A stretch of DNA of 64,000 nucleotides from Lingula anatina (taxonomy: Eukaryota > Brachiopoda > Lingulata > Lingulida > Lingulidae), in NCBI RefSeq assembly GCF_001039355.2, contig NW_019774513.1, forward strand, positions 912,470 to 976,469. The letters run 5' to 3'. The stretch's first letter is position 1. Every line of letters begins with the position of its first letter. This document shows, one piece after another, positions 35,302-47,819 of the stretch. The translations under genes and the position numbers were made by a program. The notes under the pieces were generated by a model. It had not been told where the DNA came from, did no database searches, and was given only the letters and a program-made list of their open reading frames with translations.

Positions 35302-38300
35302 TATGCCTCCCATTTGTTTTAAGTGATTAAATTTAAGGTACTGACCACCATACTGCTGTTTCTGCCATTTCAACCTTTTCAGAACCATACCTGGCAATAC
35401 CTATTTGCCTTATGCTGGTTTCTAGGAAATTTCCACTGTTTGGAACAGTAGTAATCCATGATTGCTGTAGTCCATTAACATTAACTTGGCTGAATGAATG
35501 CTGTCCTGGCTGAATGAATGCTGGTCCCTTGAGTTATAGCATATAAGGTTCATTTTATTTTATTTTTTCAAATTGGGGACAAATCAGCAGAGTTTTTATG
35601 AGGTATGAGTTATGGGATAAAAATCATATATTCATTGCTGAACATTTTACAGCAGTGTGTCTTACTGGTTTCAAGGAATTACATGTGATTGGCATTTGTT
35701 TCCAGTAGTCAGTTGGATTTCTCAGCATGGGCTCTATGCTGGATTCACCTATCTAGTCAATTCACATTTCGAGCCTGACCAATCTTTTTTTTTCCAAAAT
35801 AATGGCAAATCAACCAAAATTGCATAATTTTCCATTTTTGTGTCAAATGGAATTGTTTTACCAATTGGGAACGTTCTTGTATTTACTTTAGTAAGTCTAT
35901 GTTGCTTTTTCTGGTTTCTGTGAAACATCCAATGATTGACATGCATTTGCAGTTAGCAGTTGGTTTTAACTGCACAAGTACTGCATACATGCTGGCCATA
36001 TAGCTAATACAGGTAGGGTAACTGTTCATTTATTTTCTTATGGAATTAGTATCATTTGAGTTTATTTGGCTGATTCAGAAAGAAAAGAAAACTAAGAGAA
36101 GACAGTATTTGTGGATGAAAACCTAGATGCTAACAAAGTTTTTACAGAATTTTATTGCACTTAATGCAGTGAAAAAAGTTTGTGTTGCATATTAAGGAAA
36201 AATCCTTAAATGTATTTTTTATTTGTTTTATAATAAATTTTGGTACATAATTTATAAAACCAATTTGTGAATATAAGCTTGAGTATTTTAGCTCCCTAGA
36301 AATAACCTCCACTAGATCTCAATGTTTACTTGTATGTCTGGTCTCGGAGTTCATCGGAAGTGCAATGTTCCTCTGAAATCCAGGTAATCATGATGCAGAA
36401 TGAATGACCAAGCCTTAAAAACCTCATTTCCTGGAAATCAATACTATATAACTTAAATGTGTGTACATTCCTCTCCTGTGCTCCCATATCTAGGTAATAG
36501 TGGCTCTCAGACCAATCCTAGGACACATTAGGGCAGTTCACATAGAGCCAGTTTTATAGCGGTTCCAAACTGGTCTGGAATTTGTGAAAACCTAGCAAAT
36601 GAAAGTTAAGTTACTGAAAACATAACTATCTCATTTAGTCAAAACTGGATATAAAAGATTGACCATAAGCTGCTAACTCAGTTAAATGTGCTATAATGTT
36701 GTCATTATCTCCCAATTTGTTAAGACTGCTTGAAAACTGATTATAGGTAGATGTACCTGATTGCTTATGTGAACAAACCCAAGGACCACTCCTAATAGCC
36801 TGTGATCTATACTACATTGGGTTTTAGTGAAAGAAAAGTTAGGATGAAGCAGGTGTCTGAATGGATGGATATTGGTGTGTTTGTGATAACAGCTTTGTGT
36901 ATTGAAGATGAATATTGTATTGCAAGGTGTTGAATAATACATTGTTTGGAAGCTTGGGTGAAATTGATGCTATAGAGGAAATGATGATAAAGGTTATTTT
37001 CTTGATCTGTCTCTGTCCAATATCTGAGGTTCACGTTTTTATTTCATCTTTTATTGAGAACTTTAAGAAAGGTATTTTTCTCATTTACTTATCAATTTCA
37101 CATGAATGTCCAGATTATTTTTACATCTATGTAAGAAATATCAAATTTTCACATCTCCAAGTCAAAGCATGTCAACTGGTGGTTTTTTCTCTCTGCCACA
37201 AAGATAATACATCTAATAGACCGGATATGTGGTGGGGGTATGTTTTCATATTTACAAAACATTCAATGCTAATGTTGTCCAAGAATGTTCTTAAAGCCAC
37301 ATAGACCCACACACTTGGTTTGTACTAATATGTATACATGTCCATTTGGCAAACATGGATTTCTTCAGGTCCAGTGGTTGAGACATGTAATATTCAAAAG
37401 AACCAAAATAATTCTATGATTACTAATTGGGTTTTTGGTTGGGGAAGTACGTACATATTTACTCAAATTTAGACCTAATGTTTCCCATGAATTGTCACCA
37501 TACCATGCACCAGTGGATTGTACTAGCAATGACCCCTGAAGTCTTGTACTTTGCAATGACACAATAAATAGGAATTCTAAAACTGCCCCCATTTAGCATT
37601 GCTGTCATTGTGAAACAAACCTTTTACCCCTTGCACAAATGAAACACCTGTTTCAGTGGCAATACAAGGATTCCTGTTAAGATTCCAGTTCACATGTCGC
37701 TTGTAGAAATCGCTGTTGTTGCCAGGCAGTGTGAGGCTTTCTGCCTCTGCTGCATGGCTGATGTTTGCAATGAAAGGCTAGATGACAGGAGGGTGGGGAC
37801 ATTCCTTCGAAATATTAGTTTATCGGATCACCCATTGTTATTCTGTGGAGGTAGTCTGAGGTGAACCTGGAAATAGGAAGGCATTATCTGAATGTGTCAT
37901 TATAGATCCTCAAGGAAATAATGCTGTTGAAATGCCTGCGGAAATGAATGACGAACTGGGGACACCATGGGCACCATTGAAAGAATATGCTATGGTATTG
38001 CCTGGCATAATTGTTTCTATGAATGTGCAGAAATATGGCCTCTGGGGAATAATTCTGGGAAATAACAGCCTGTGTTTGATTAGCAACAGTGTGATTCAGG
38101 AAGTGGTCTGTTGCTAGGAGCCGTCTGTCATCCAGCAGATTATATGTAAATAAAGCGAAGGTCTCTGAAACTCTGAGGACATCTGTGAGAGGACATGCTT
38201 TGCCTGAGGGAAGACTGGAAATGGGAAAATAAGGAATGATAAGACACTACAGCGAGTACATTATATGTGAAAATGACATGCTGTGACTTTTACGGTCTGT

Positions 38301-39698
38301 CAGTCATTATTTGTTTAGTTATCAGGACATTTGAATGCATGTTCTAAGGTCAATCAAGGATAATAGACATAGTTTACCAAAGGAGGAATACAGTGTATCA
38401 AGCAACATCTTTTGCTCTACAAATATTCAAGATGAAATAGGATTTGCATTGTATTTCAGTATTTGAGATCTTCTTGAATTTCTAATACTTCTGTATAGAT
38501 TTATGTAACAATGATAGAGGCAACATTATTGGAGTTTGATTTTCTTATTAATGAGTTGGCAGCTGAGTTGAATTGTCTGTCCAACAGGGAGAAGATAGGC
38601 TCAAGAAAATGGAATGGACCTTTTCAAAAGCAAAGTCTTCCTAGCTTCTGTGGATATTTGCAAAAACAGAACCATTTGGATTGTTTTGATGCTACTCAAA
38701 GTTGCATACACATACAACTTCATGACCAGGTGATGTGTAACAATCTTGAGTTCAAGATAAAATTTAATATGCTCAAAAAACAACCTGATAGTCATAAGTA
38801 AGTAATTTGAAAATGATTTATAATTAAGAAATGAATGAAAATGACTAAGAAACAAACTGTTTGAACAGTCTCTGAAAGAGAATGTCTCTGAAGGTCTGTT
38901 TCCAGTCTAGATAGGTCAGTCTAAATTAGAACTGTTACTGCACATCTCACTGAGCTGTCTGATTATGATAAGCCCACCATTGGGAGAAATTCCAATCCCT
39001 CTTTTGTCCCACACAAACCCTTTTTTAAAAGGTTGAGGTAAGTTGTATGCCATAAGATTGGCTTCCTACCCATGGGCTGATTTCACATAAGACTTCAAGA
39101 CTGAAAGTTGGTTTTAACTTTCAGACCAAACATTTTTGTCAGTTTCAGTGCAAGATAAATGTGAAGGTTACCACTAAAATGAAGTAACTATTGCTTTAAC
39201 TGTTTCTTTCTTGCTATGAAACAGATTTATCCATCTCCACTGGAAACCAGCTTTAGTTAATTTGATGGTTTGCTTTTCTATAACCATGTTTTAGTTATCA
39301 AAACCTAATTCTTATTAAGTTTTAGGTGCTTGTTTACAGTGTGCACTAATTCTGCAGTGGAGCAAAAGAACATTAATTGAGTTTATCCTTCTTTAAGTGT
39401 TTTTATTGCTTAAAGCCCGTTTTATATCTTTGCTAAATCTACATTAAATAGTATATAATGTCAATTATGTGAGGACCACATGAGGCGTGTGTGGTGGTCT
39501 AAATCTACATCTTTTATACGTCTGTTCTAAACCAGTTTTAAATTTGAAATGAATCTGTCTACAAAACAGGAGGGTGCACATTGCATTAAATCCTGCAAGG
39601 TTTACAGTTTGTTGTCAGCCTTTTTTAAAGTTGATTACAATCAGTCTCAAATGGAATCTGCTTGACCGTACTAAGGACCCATCATGACGTAACTTATT

Positions 39699-39699
<1 letters not shown>
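35302..39699 (+). other. Intron sequence before RIN-like exon 2
   Basis: 4.4 kb of AT-rich intron. A member of the AGACCAA-type dispersed repeat is around 39095-39165. Open frames at 36915, 37932 and 38511 were checked; none has a donor in a phase that joins the exon at 39952. The 38511 frame ends at a GTAAGT site but in phase 2, which gives an immediate stop. Confidence 0.5.

Positions 39700-39768
<69 letters not shown>
39700..39768. repeat. (TA)n microsatellite
   Basis: About 34 TA units, roughly 180 bases upstream of the acceptor at 39951. Confidence 0.97.
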
Positions 39769-39770
<2 letters not shown>

Positions 39771-39951
39771 TGAGAAACTTGACACGGCATTCAAGATCTG
39801 TCCAGAAGTATTTTGGTTAATTGTAATGTGAATGCCTTTGCAAACTAAACCAACCAAAATGTACTTAAAAAGAGCAGAGTTAGTGCAGGTGTGTTTGTAT
39901 GACTTATAATAACAGTTAGTGTTCATTTTTTTTCCTCTCTCTCTATTGCAG

Positions 39952-40055
39952 TTATTGAGCAGTATCTCCACTGACCTGGACATCCTTCTGAACGACTTGT
40001 GTGACAACAACTTCCCTCTCATTTATCCAGAGGAATCGCCAAGGAAGGATGTCAG
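39952..40055 (+). CDS. RIN: RIN-like exon 2 (helical acidic N-terminal segment)
   Basis: Acceptor CTCTCTATTGCAG with a good pyrimidine tract; donor GTCAG|GTAGGT. Starts in phase 0 and leaves phase 2, reading LLSSISTDLDILLNDLCDNN, then FPLIYPEESPRKDV. The split Ser codon (AG|C) is completed by the exon at 50630. The role is unknown; the first part looks amphipathic helical. Confidence 0.75.
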
Positions 40056-40088
40056 GTAGGTATAGATTAGTGGTTAGAATTAGATTTT

Positions 40089-40260
40089 AGGGGTGGACGG
40101 AAGCTGTCATCTGGGTTTTCTAGAAGACGGTCAGAATTTTTCAAGTTTACATTGAGAGGCATTTTTTTTGTGTGTGTGTGTCAGAAGATGTTAAAAAATG
40201 GAGGATGGATCAATGAAGATAATTTGGAAGACTGTCAGAAAATATCTCTGGATCCACCCA
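40089..40260. mobile_element. Diverged hAT-like MITE
   Basis: Related along its length to 47657-47815: AGGGGTGGA at the left, GAAGACGGTCAGA inside, TTTGGAAGACTGTCAGAAAA and CTCTGGATCCACCC at the right. The ends are decayed. It lies just downstream of the donor at 40056. A GT run interrupts it. Confidence 0.65.
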
Positions 40261-43200
40261 TCTATTTTTCCATCAAAACTGGGCCTAGGCTTGAATTGTT
40301 TCTGTGAAAGAGGCCCCAGGTGATATAAGAAAAGAAAAAAAGAGAAGCGAAAACTGATTGTGATATGTTGTAGTCAAGATGATTTATATCCTGAAGTGGA
40401 AATTTGAAGAGTCAACTAATTAATTTAAGTAATCTAAGTAATTTGATTATAATGGTATTTATTAACATTAATGTTGGTCTGTAAAACCATTTAAAATGAG
40501 GAAGAATGATTTACTGATTTTATAATTAAGTAGATATGATAATATCTGGAGTTGCTTTATTAAGTATGGAATGGACACAAAACATGTTGACAAATCTTAA
40601 AACAATAATTTGCGTAAATGTCAGAGGTAGAGACCTTAAGTCCATTTTTCAGTGACAGAAAAGAGAGATGAAGTTTTTATTTCAGTTCTTGTAGTCTTTG
40701 CTCTCTGCCATTTTTCTGCCTTACCTCAAGCTCACACTTTTAATAAACTACAAACTTATAGACTGATCTACAATCAGTGCACAGTTCTAACAAGCATGAG
40801 TGAAGGTACCAAAGCACAATCATCTGATTGATAGACCAGAATTTGTGAAAAGACACAAAAATAGAGAAAAAAAGAACATTCATATCAGGTTGCTGATATT
40901 TGTCTATGTTAACAGAAGAACAAAAAATTAACAAAGATATTTATATTTGAAACATTTGCTTAGTACTGCCTATTACTGTGAGAAACAGTACTGAAATCAA
41001 AACTTGTGCACATACAAAAAATAGAGATAATGTAAGTGACAAGATGCACATTGTTTGAGTTGATAAAACTCCCTATCAATTTTCAGCCATAACAACGACA
41101 AGATTTGAAAATCAGATACTAGTGAAAGTAAACATACACAGGAGATTATTTAGAAAGTGAAACAGTAGTCTTGTGATGTTTTAATGGTTAAGTAATTTTT
41201 TTTCTGAAAGTAGCCAAATAGCTTATTAAAGTTGGATTAGGAATAATAATAATAATAATGATAATGAAGTCTTATAATTTGTCAGTGCTGAATTATTTTC
41301 CTCAATACAAACATAGTTACATGCTTGCATGAATGACCCCTGGCACATTTTATGTTTTTTTTTTTCATTTGCTGTTTTTATCACTACATCTCAGAGAAAG
41401 GATGTGTGTAACTGGAATCTATTGATGATACAGTCAAAAACAACATAAAACAAAAAATCCATTTTGTTTTGTATTTTCATAAGTTCCCTATAATCTCAGG
41501 TAAGGTGTACATGTACACTGAAAACCTGCTGAAACGCAGTCATACCTACCAATGTCAAGCCAAATCATACATCCAGCTGTGCATGAGACATTGTTGACTT
41601 AATTGTAATATTTCTTTCCTGACATGATGCTCCTTTCATAGCCCATTATTACCAATGTATTGTACTGCACAGTAAACTGACACCACGTAAAACCCCCCAA
41701 ATTCTTGATAGATGTAAAAGTTGAACTTGTTATGAAAAATTGTTGCTATTGATACTAGTCCGACTCTGAAGTTACGTTAATTTGCATGTATACAAGAGTC
41801 AAGGAAATTATTATGACTTGACACTGTGGGTTTCATAAGAATTCTTTCATGCAGGCTCATAATTTGCCCCAGGGGTATATGTTGGCAAGTTGTGTATTAT
41901 TCAGACTAATCTGTTCTAAGTATATCTTGAGGACTGTCTGGAGGAGCGCACCTTATTTCTCTTTACTTCTGACTGGTACGGTAATTACTCAATAAATTCA
42001 GGTCAACCTATAATATAATAGCTCCCTTTGGAATGTTTTTTGAGTGAAACCTATAATGATTGAAATGCAGTTTGAGTTCATTGCAGAAAGTGCATTTTTC
42101 TGAACCACTAAAATGATAAATATTCAATTAGTGAAATATTAGAATGTTAGAAATTTATGGGTAATTACCATAGTTTGTTGTCTGTTGTTGATTATTTTTC
42201 CACCTTATATATGATATCATATATATATATATAAGGTCCACTGGTAGAATTGCCTTTATTCAAGCCATAGACTAACATGTATGTATATACAGTAGCATAA
42301 GTTGACTTTATTATCTCAAACAGGTCTGTGTAAATAAAGAGAATAAACTGCCCCAGTTCCAACTGCCATAAGTAGTCTTTTTTTTTCTTATTTGAAATCT
42401 CTTCAGTTTTGATAGCTCCATGCAAGTTAAGTAGGGCATATGCAGAAATTCTTTTTGCCCCTCTGTCTGTTGTTGGATGCCATGTTTCTGTCTCACTGCA
42501 ATTAGATTAAAAACCCAATCATATCATTGTACATCTGGACGTATCTGTCTGTCTGTCCGTCCGTCTGTGTCCATCTGTCCATTGATCAAAGAGAGAGAGA
42601 GCATTTTAATTCATTCTCTTTTACAATTTTACAAATTAAAAAAAATGAAATATAGCTGTGCAATTTTGCTTTTCCATGTCCAGCAGTTCTCAGATTGGGT
42701 CTATGGAACCAAAAGCACCAAAATTAGCTAAGCATGTGATAGCGTACCCTAGATATTGCAATACCACTGCAGGTGTATTAGAAAGGGAATTTTATTTCTG
42801 TGTCTGTCTGTCTGTCACAAACTTTACTGGGGTCACCTTATTTTGAGCACAGATACCTTTGAAGACATTGTTTGTTGAGTTGTCCCCCAATTGCAGGTGT
42901 CTCATAGACTATTGTATGAATTGGCCATTGAGTCACCTTGTCCTAGATTTCAAGGTCACAGTGTTAATTTTAACAAATATCTTCTGAATTAAATGACTTG
43001 AGCAAGCTAGTAATTTAATATCCTTAATTGCTGGATGTGCCTGGCATTTTTATTTTTATTTTTCGTTTTCTTTTATTTTGTCAATTCAGGAGTTTCCATG
43101 AACGCCTTTTCTTTTTTTTCCCGTTTTTAGTGAGAAGCACATTCTGCTATAGTTTTAGCTTATACTGTCTGTCCATTCTGATTTTTTTCTTTACCAATAT

Positions 43201-45252
43201 GTTAATATAATCCTCCCACCTCAAACCACATTTTTTCTCAGCTTCGGTGTGTGACTCTCTCTCAAATGATGATGTGAAGATGAGCAGAAGCTGAAACCTT
43301 TTTATTGTGTGAGTGAAGACCATAAATAAGATTGCTAGAACTTAGTTTTTTTGTTGAAAATATTGTGACAGAATTGTATTACCTTTTTTCTTATCTACTT
43401 GTAAACCACAGCTGTACAATCAGTGCAGCCAAAAAATACATGCCCTTCCTCAGCTGGGTTCTTTGCTGAATTATAAGTAGGTACAGAAATAGATAAACTC
43501 AGACTTGGTATACAAAAAAGCAGGAAGACATTAATTAAAATCTGGGAGTCTTATTTTTGAAAAAAAAAAGTGATCTAGATGCAGCTTGTAGGTTAAGTCA
43601 GATGACAGCAGATAAATCATGTTTGGAGAAGATAACTAAGAAAGGTTACCCTCCATACTATTAAAGGCTAATGTATAGTAGTTTGTTAACAAGTGTAGTG
43701 ATTAATAATAAAGTTCAACAGTAGGTGGTTCTATTTCTTACCACATTTTGAAGTGTTACACTTACTATAACAGGTAATATTTGGCCAGGGTTCGAAAGAT
43801 GGCACAGAGATTAGAATGAAAGTGTCTTGATAGATGAGTGGCTATATACATCTGCTGATGTAACTTCTTGATTCCATGAAAAAATTGCTGCAGATAGGAA
43901 AAATCCATTGCTCTTTTATTGTTGCTTTCGGTCATGTTTTACTGGAATAACTTTCGTATTTTCTTTTCATTAATGGAAATGTATTTTAAATAAGTTTACT
44001 ATATGAATTTTTTGATAGAAAATAATCTGCAAATTATGAATAACTTTTTAGAGATGAAATATCAATTTAGAAATGCTTGTTATGCATAAGAGCTCATAAA
44101 GATGATACAATACAGCATAAATAACTTTGAGGTTGAAAGTAATGTGCTGGAGTGATATAATTGTTTGGAAAAAATTGTCCGCAACAGGTGATTCAGACAG
44201 TGCGTGTCGCCAGCCGGGCAGATCAAACATCTTATCCCTGGAGAATTTTTGTGGTGGCCCAACACAGTATTACTCGCAGGGCTTACCTTGTAGAAAAGAT
44301 GGGGGGACAAAGCTCCCTCATATTTGTGGCTTCACAAAGTGGGCAACAAGTGAGATCATTTTACTTTGTTCTGGTTGCAAAAAAAGCTGATAAATAACCC
44401 AGACTTTGCTATTCTTTATGTTTGGGAGGTGTTACCAGGCATTTGGTGAACTTTTTTCTCGGACGGATACATATTGGTTTGATGCTACAATACCTGGCGT
44501 CATCTTTTTCTTCTCCCCACGGCAATTTTTTTTACCTTCACAGATGGAGTGAGGTCTGATCAGATGAGTCAATTTATAGAATCCACTTATGCAAGATTAT
44601 GTGTGTTATGTGCTCCCAAAAAAAGAAAAGCCGGATAGATAAGACGATTATTCTGGCATATATCCTTGGCACGAGGTGAACGGAGCACATGCAGGGAAAG
44701 GGGGATGTGGTTAACGTGTTCAATCTAAGTTGACAGGAGTTTTTGCACATCTGAACAATCATCTGCACAGGTCGTAGTCAACCCCAGGTATGGGGCCCTT
44801 GGTGAGAAGGGCTGAAGGAACCTCAATGAATCTTCAAAGGTTGTCAGAACTAGATCCTTACGCTTAGTGGCAGTCGGAGAAGGAACTGAGGCTTTCATCT
44901 TAAAAGTGGCTTCCAACTGAAAGGCAACTTCTTACTGACTGGATGCTCATGCAAAATCACATGATATTTTCGTTTTCTTACTGGAAAGGAAGTCTGATTT
45001 TGTGCAGCGATATTACAGAGAGACATTCATTTGCCAGTGCTTGTGAAAACTAGGAGTTTGTGAACTCAGATGGCAGGTCGAGTAGACATTGTGTTTTGGT
45101 TGACTAAGGATAGACAGCTGTAATCATGCTCTGAGACTTGGGACTTGTCAAGATCCAACTACAGAAGTCTGAGGGATAATTCCTTTATTGAGCTGCAAAT
45201 ATGGTCCATATATAATAGTCTTTTTTTTTTTTTTTTCGGGAAACACCTTAAG
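40261..45252 (+). other. Intron sequence between RIN-like exon 2 and alternative exon C
   Basis: About 5 kb of AT-rich intron. It holds a CTGT-rich run (about 42541-42579), an AAT run near 41242 and a more GC-rich block at 44180-44350 with open frames in two phases and a GTGAGA donor at 44351. That block joins no known exon in frame. Nothing else is recognised. Confidence 0.5.
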
Positions 45253-45259
45253 TATAAAA
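45253..45259 (+). promoter_or_regulatory. TATA-like box for alternative first exon C
   Basis: TATAAAA at 45253, about 150 bases before the ATG at 45405. A start of transcription about 30 bases downstream would give a 5' UTR of roughly 120 bases. Placement is inferred from the motif alone. Confidence 0.35.
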
Positions 45260-45344
45260 CAAAGGGAGGTTTGTTATGTGGGTTGCTACTGTGTACTCTC
45301 AGAGTGCATTTGTTCAGTTAGTGCCTGGAGTGAGTGACGGAGAG

Positions 45345-45371
45345 ATGGATGGTGAGCTGGTATGGGACTAA
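45345..45371 (+). promoter_or_regulatory. Upstream open reading frame
   Basis: ATG, seven codons (MDGELVWD) and TAA, ending 33 bases before the ATG at 45405 and in the same frame. If transcribed as 5' UTR it may reduce translation of the exon C isoform. Confidence 0.35.
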
Positions 45372-45404
45372 GTGCAGCACCGGCCAAGAATACCTGCTAG
45401 ACCC

Positions 45405-45532
45405 ATGCGACGTGATAAGCATTGGCCTCGCTGGCTACAAGTATGTTGCTGTTGTTACGACTCTTCCCAGCATCATAGCCGAAAAAAATCGGCAAGGTCC
45501 AACCAGACCCATTATCAACAGAGGCCCAACTT
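45405..45532 (+). CDS. RIN: Putative alternative first coding exon C with cysteine cluster
   Basis: ATG and 42 codons plus two bases, ending at a consensus TT|GTAAGT donor in phase 2. That is exactly the phase needed by the exon at 50630, giving ...RPN-F-NVKLLEEYV. The peptide starts MRRDKHWPRWLQVCCCCYDS and then is basic and polar (SRKKSARSNQTHYQQRPN). Four adjacent Cys beside Trp and basic residues look like an S-palmitoylated membrane anchor, an inference. A longer overlapping frame (MVSWYGTK...) would enter the next exon in phase 1 and hit a stop at once, so it was not chosen. The exon is GC-richer than its flanks. Confidence 0.5.
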
Positions 45533-46308
45533 GTAAGTTGATTTACTTTTTTATAGCTATGATGTAAGACTTGGCTGTTGTTATCACACTTCACCTCAAC
45601 TTGGCCAAGGAGCATAAGAGAACAGGGACATTAAGTTTGTGACTTGCATATCTAATTGTTTAATGATGCTTAGGACTTGCTAAATTGAGATGTTGCCAGA
45701 CATGGCCGTGTAAAAAAAAAGACCTTTTGTATGCACATCCAGCTTACAAGATCTTAAAAAAGGAAACCCATACAACTAAAAAGTAATCAGAATTGTGCCA
45801 AAGACAAAAAGCCTGTTATGTTTTTTTATTTATGAAACTTAAACTGAAAGGCTGATGTTTAAATAAATGTTTATGAATATAGAACTGTCATCAACTCCCA
45901 GATTTGATTATGTGTCGAGTGATAATAGGCAATCATAGGGCCTAACACGCACATGCTGTATCACTGTTAGGATACTATCACTGCTCATAAATTGTGTCAA
46001 ATTTGTTTCTGTTGGCAGTGAGTGACACAAATGCTTGTTGACATGATATCTCCGAGCATTCATTGATTTGTACTGCCTGGGACTAGTTTATGGGGACTTG
46101 ATGCCTCATGACACTCCCTTATACATGGACTGGAAGGTTTTTTCCTTTTTATTATATTATGAGTTGCAATTTTTTCGTGTTCAGTAGGATTGATTTTCTG
46201 TTGCTAAAACTTTTGGAGAAGTGGATTAAGTTTCTTTCTTATTATTTTCTTTTTTGAAAGTTTTATATCTATTTCATGAACAAATCAGGTTTAGATTCTT
46301 CAATCAAT

Positions 46309-46313
<5 letters not shown>

Positions 46314-46396
<83 letters not shown>
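46314..46396. repeat. (CA)n microsatellite
   Basis: About 41 uninterrupted CA units. Confidence 0.97.
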
Positions 46397-46399
<3 letters not shown>

Positions 46400-47656
46400 C
46401 AGTTATGTAACTTCATGGTACAAAAAAGATGTAAAAGAAAAACATTTTCATGTTCTTCAAATTTCATGACAAAGCATGAGCCCAGTTCACTATGACTCTC
46501 TCTTTATGCCCTCCACTTTATATAATAACAGAATTAAATCAATGACTGTTATATACATAGAATACTTGTGCAGCATTCCTAAATTATGGGGTTTTTTTTA
46601 GATGAAAGTCGCCCCTATTGCTAAACAAAAATCTTCATAATCAAAAAATAATAATGAGAAAAAAATAATAAATTAGTTTAAGGTACTAATATTTCCTAGG
46701 AACTTGAACCTGATCTGGAACTTGCTTTTACTTGTAAGCAAGAAACAAGCAGTTGTTTGAGCAACCTCTTGTGGCCTCAACCTGTCTGCACTCCTGGCAT
46801 AGTTGTAAGGTTTTAATAGAAGTCTGATAGTTCCTAGCCATTGAACAAATATTCCGGGTTATATGCCACAATGCTTGGGAGATTAAGACATGCTTTTTAT
46901 TTCTCTAAAATCTGCCTCTAGTAGTACTACACAGTTTGTCTACACATCAAGCAGTTTATCTTCTAAGCTAACTAGTCTAGACTGTGTAAAAGATATACAT
47001 AATAGCAATTGGATGATTGCCCTTTGAATTACCTGCTACTGTGGATAGGTCAGAGAGGGAAGGGGGTACATGCTCGCTGATCTGATCGTCTGGAGGAGTT
47101 TTTGAATACAAGGGGTACCTCTGTGGATGAGCTGATTTGCCTTCAGCAAATGCTTGATACTTTTCACCCTTGTCATAGTGATTGGCATTCAGTGTAAATT
47201 GATCAGCGATATAATCCACAAATCAACTGAGACACTGTTTTATTTTCAGTTTGGCAGGTTTTAACCAAACATCTGATTTTTCTTGCTTTTATGTATGCAT
47301 GTGTGTGTGAGTGGTAACAAGTCAGAGATCAAAAAAGGGTTTTAATAAAGTCTTTAGAGATAGAACATTGTTTTGGAATTTTATTTTTTTAAATTATAAA
47401 TACATACAAACAAAGTAGTAATGAAATGTCAGTTTAAGGACAACCTTATAATTACAATTCCAGCATTCTGGTGTCTGTTTAACTGGGGAAATCATTCAGT
47501 TTTCTAAACATTCATCAGGAGATATGAATACCACACCAGTAGGTGGAGAATCATCAATGATTTGTTTGTCATTCTGTGTAAAGTAACCGTGTTAAAGAGA
47601 ATCAGGTAATACTGCTGCTGGGCCCTGTTTCATGTAAGAGCTTTAGCCTGTAAAGT

Positions 47657-47815
47657 CAGGGGCGGATTTAGGCCGTCTTCTGGAAGACGGTCAGATTTTC
47701 AACTTTACATTGTCAACCATTTAATGTTTTCTGTCGGAAGATCGTCAAAAATGGAAGATGGATCAACAAAGAAAATTTGGAAGACTGTCAGAAAATTTCT
47801 CTGGATCCGCCCCTG
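47657..47815. mobile_element. hAT-like MITE, 159 bp
   Basis: Terminal inverted repeats CAGGGGCGGATTTAG and, reversed, CAGGGGCGGATCCAG. Flanked by AAAGT on both sides (47652-47656 and 47816-47820). CAGGGGCGGATCCAG-type ends are common in hAT-like short elements, though the five-base duplication is shorter than the usual eight. Internal inverted motifs (GAAGACGGTCAGA and AAGACTGTCAGAAAA) recur. Non-coding. Confidence 0.75.
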
Positions 47816-47819
47816 AAAG

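Noticed and set aside
38511-38801. Open frame MIEATLLEFDFLINELAAEL... ending at a GTAAGT site
   Set aside because: The donor would be in phase 2, but the exon at 39952 needs phase 0; joined, it stops within two codons.
39615-40022. 135-codon minus-strand open frame with a long run of alternating Tyr and Ile
   Set aside because: It is largely the translated TA microsatellite and the antisense of the exon at 39952.
43780-43810. GGTTCGAA resembling a tRNA B box (possible tRNA or SINE)
   Set aside because: No A box at the right distance and no cloverleaf could be drawn.
45349-45567. Longer open frame MVSWYGTKCSTGQEYLLDPC... overlapping alternative exon C
   Set aside because: At the GTAAGT donor it leaves phase 1, and joining the exon at 50630 in that phase gives a stop at once. 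The shorter ATG at 45405 gives the matching phase.
46254-46469. Open frame rich in Thr-His repeats
   Set aside because: It is the CA microsatellite read as codons.
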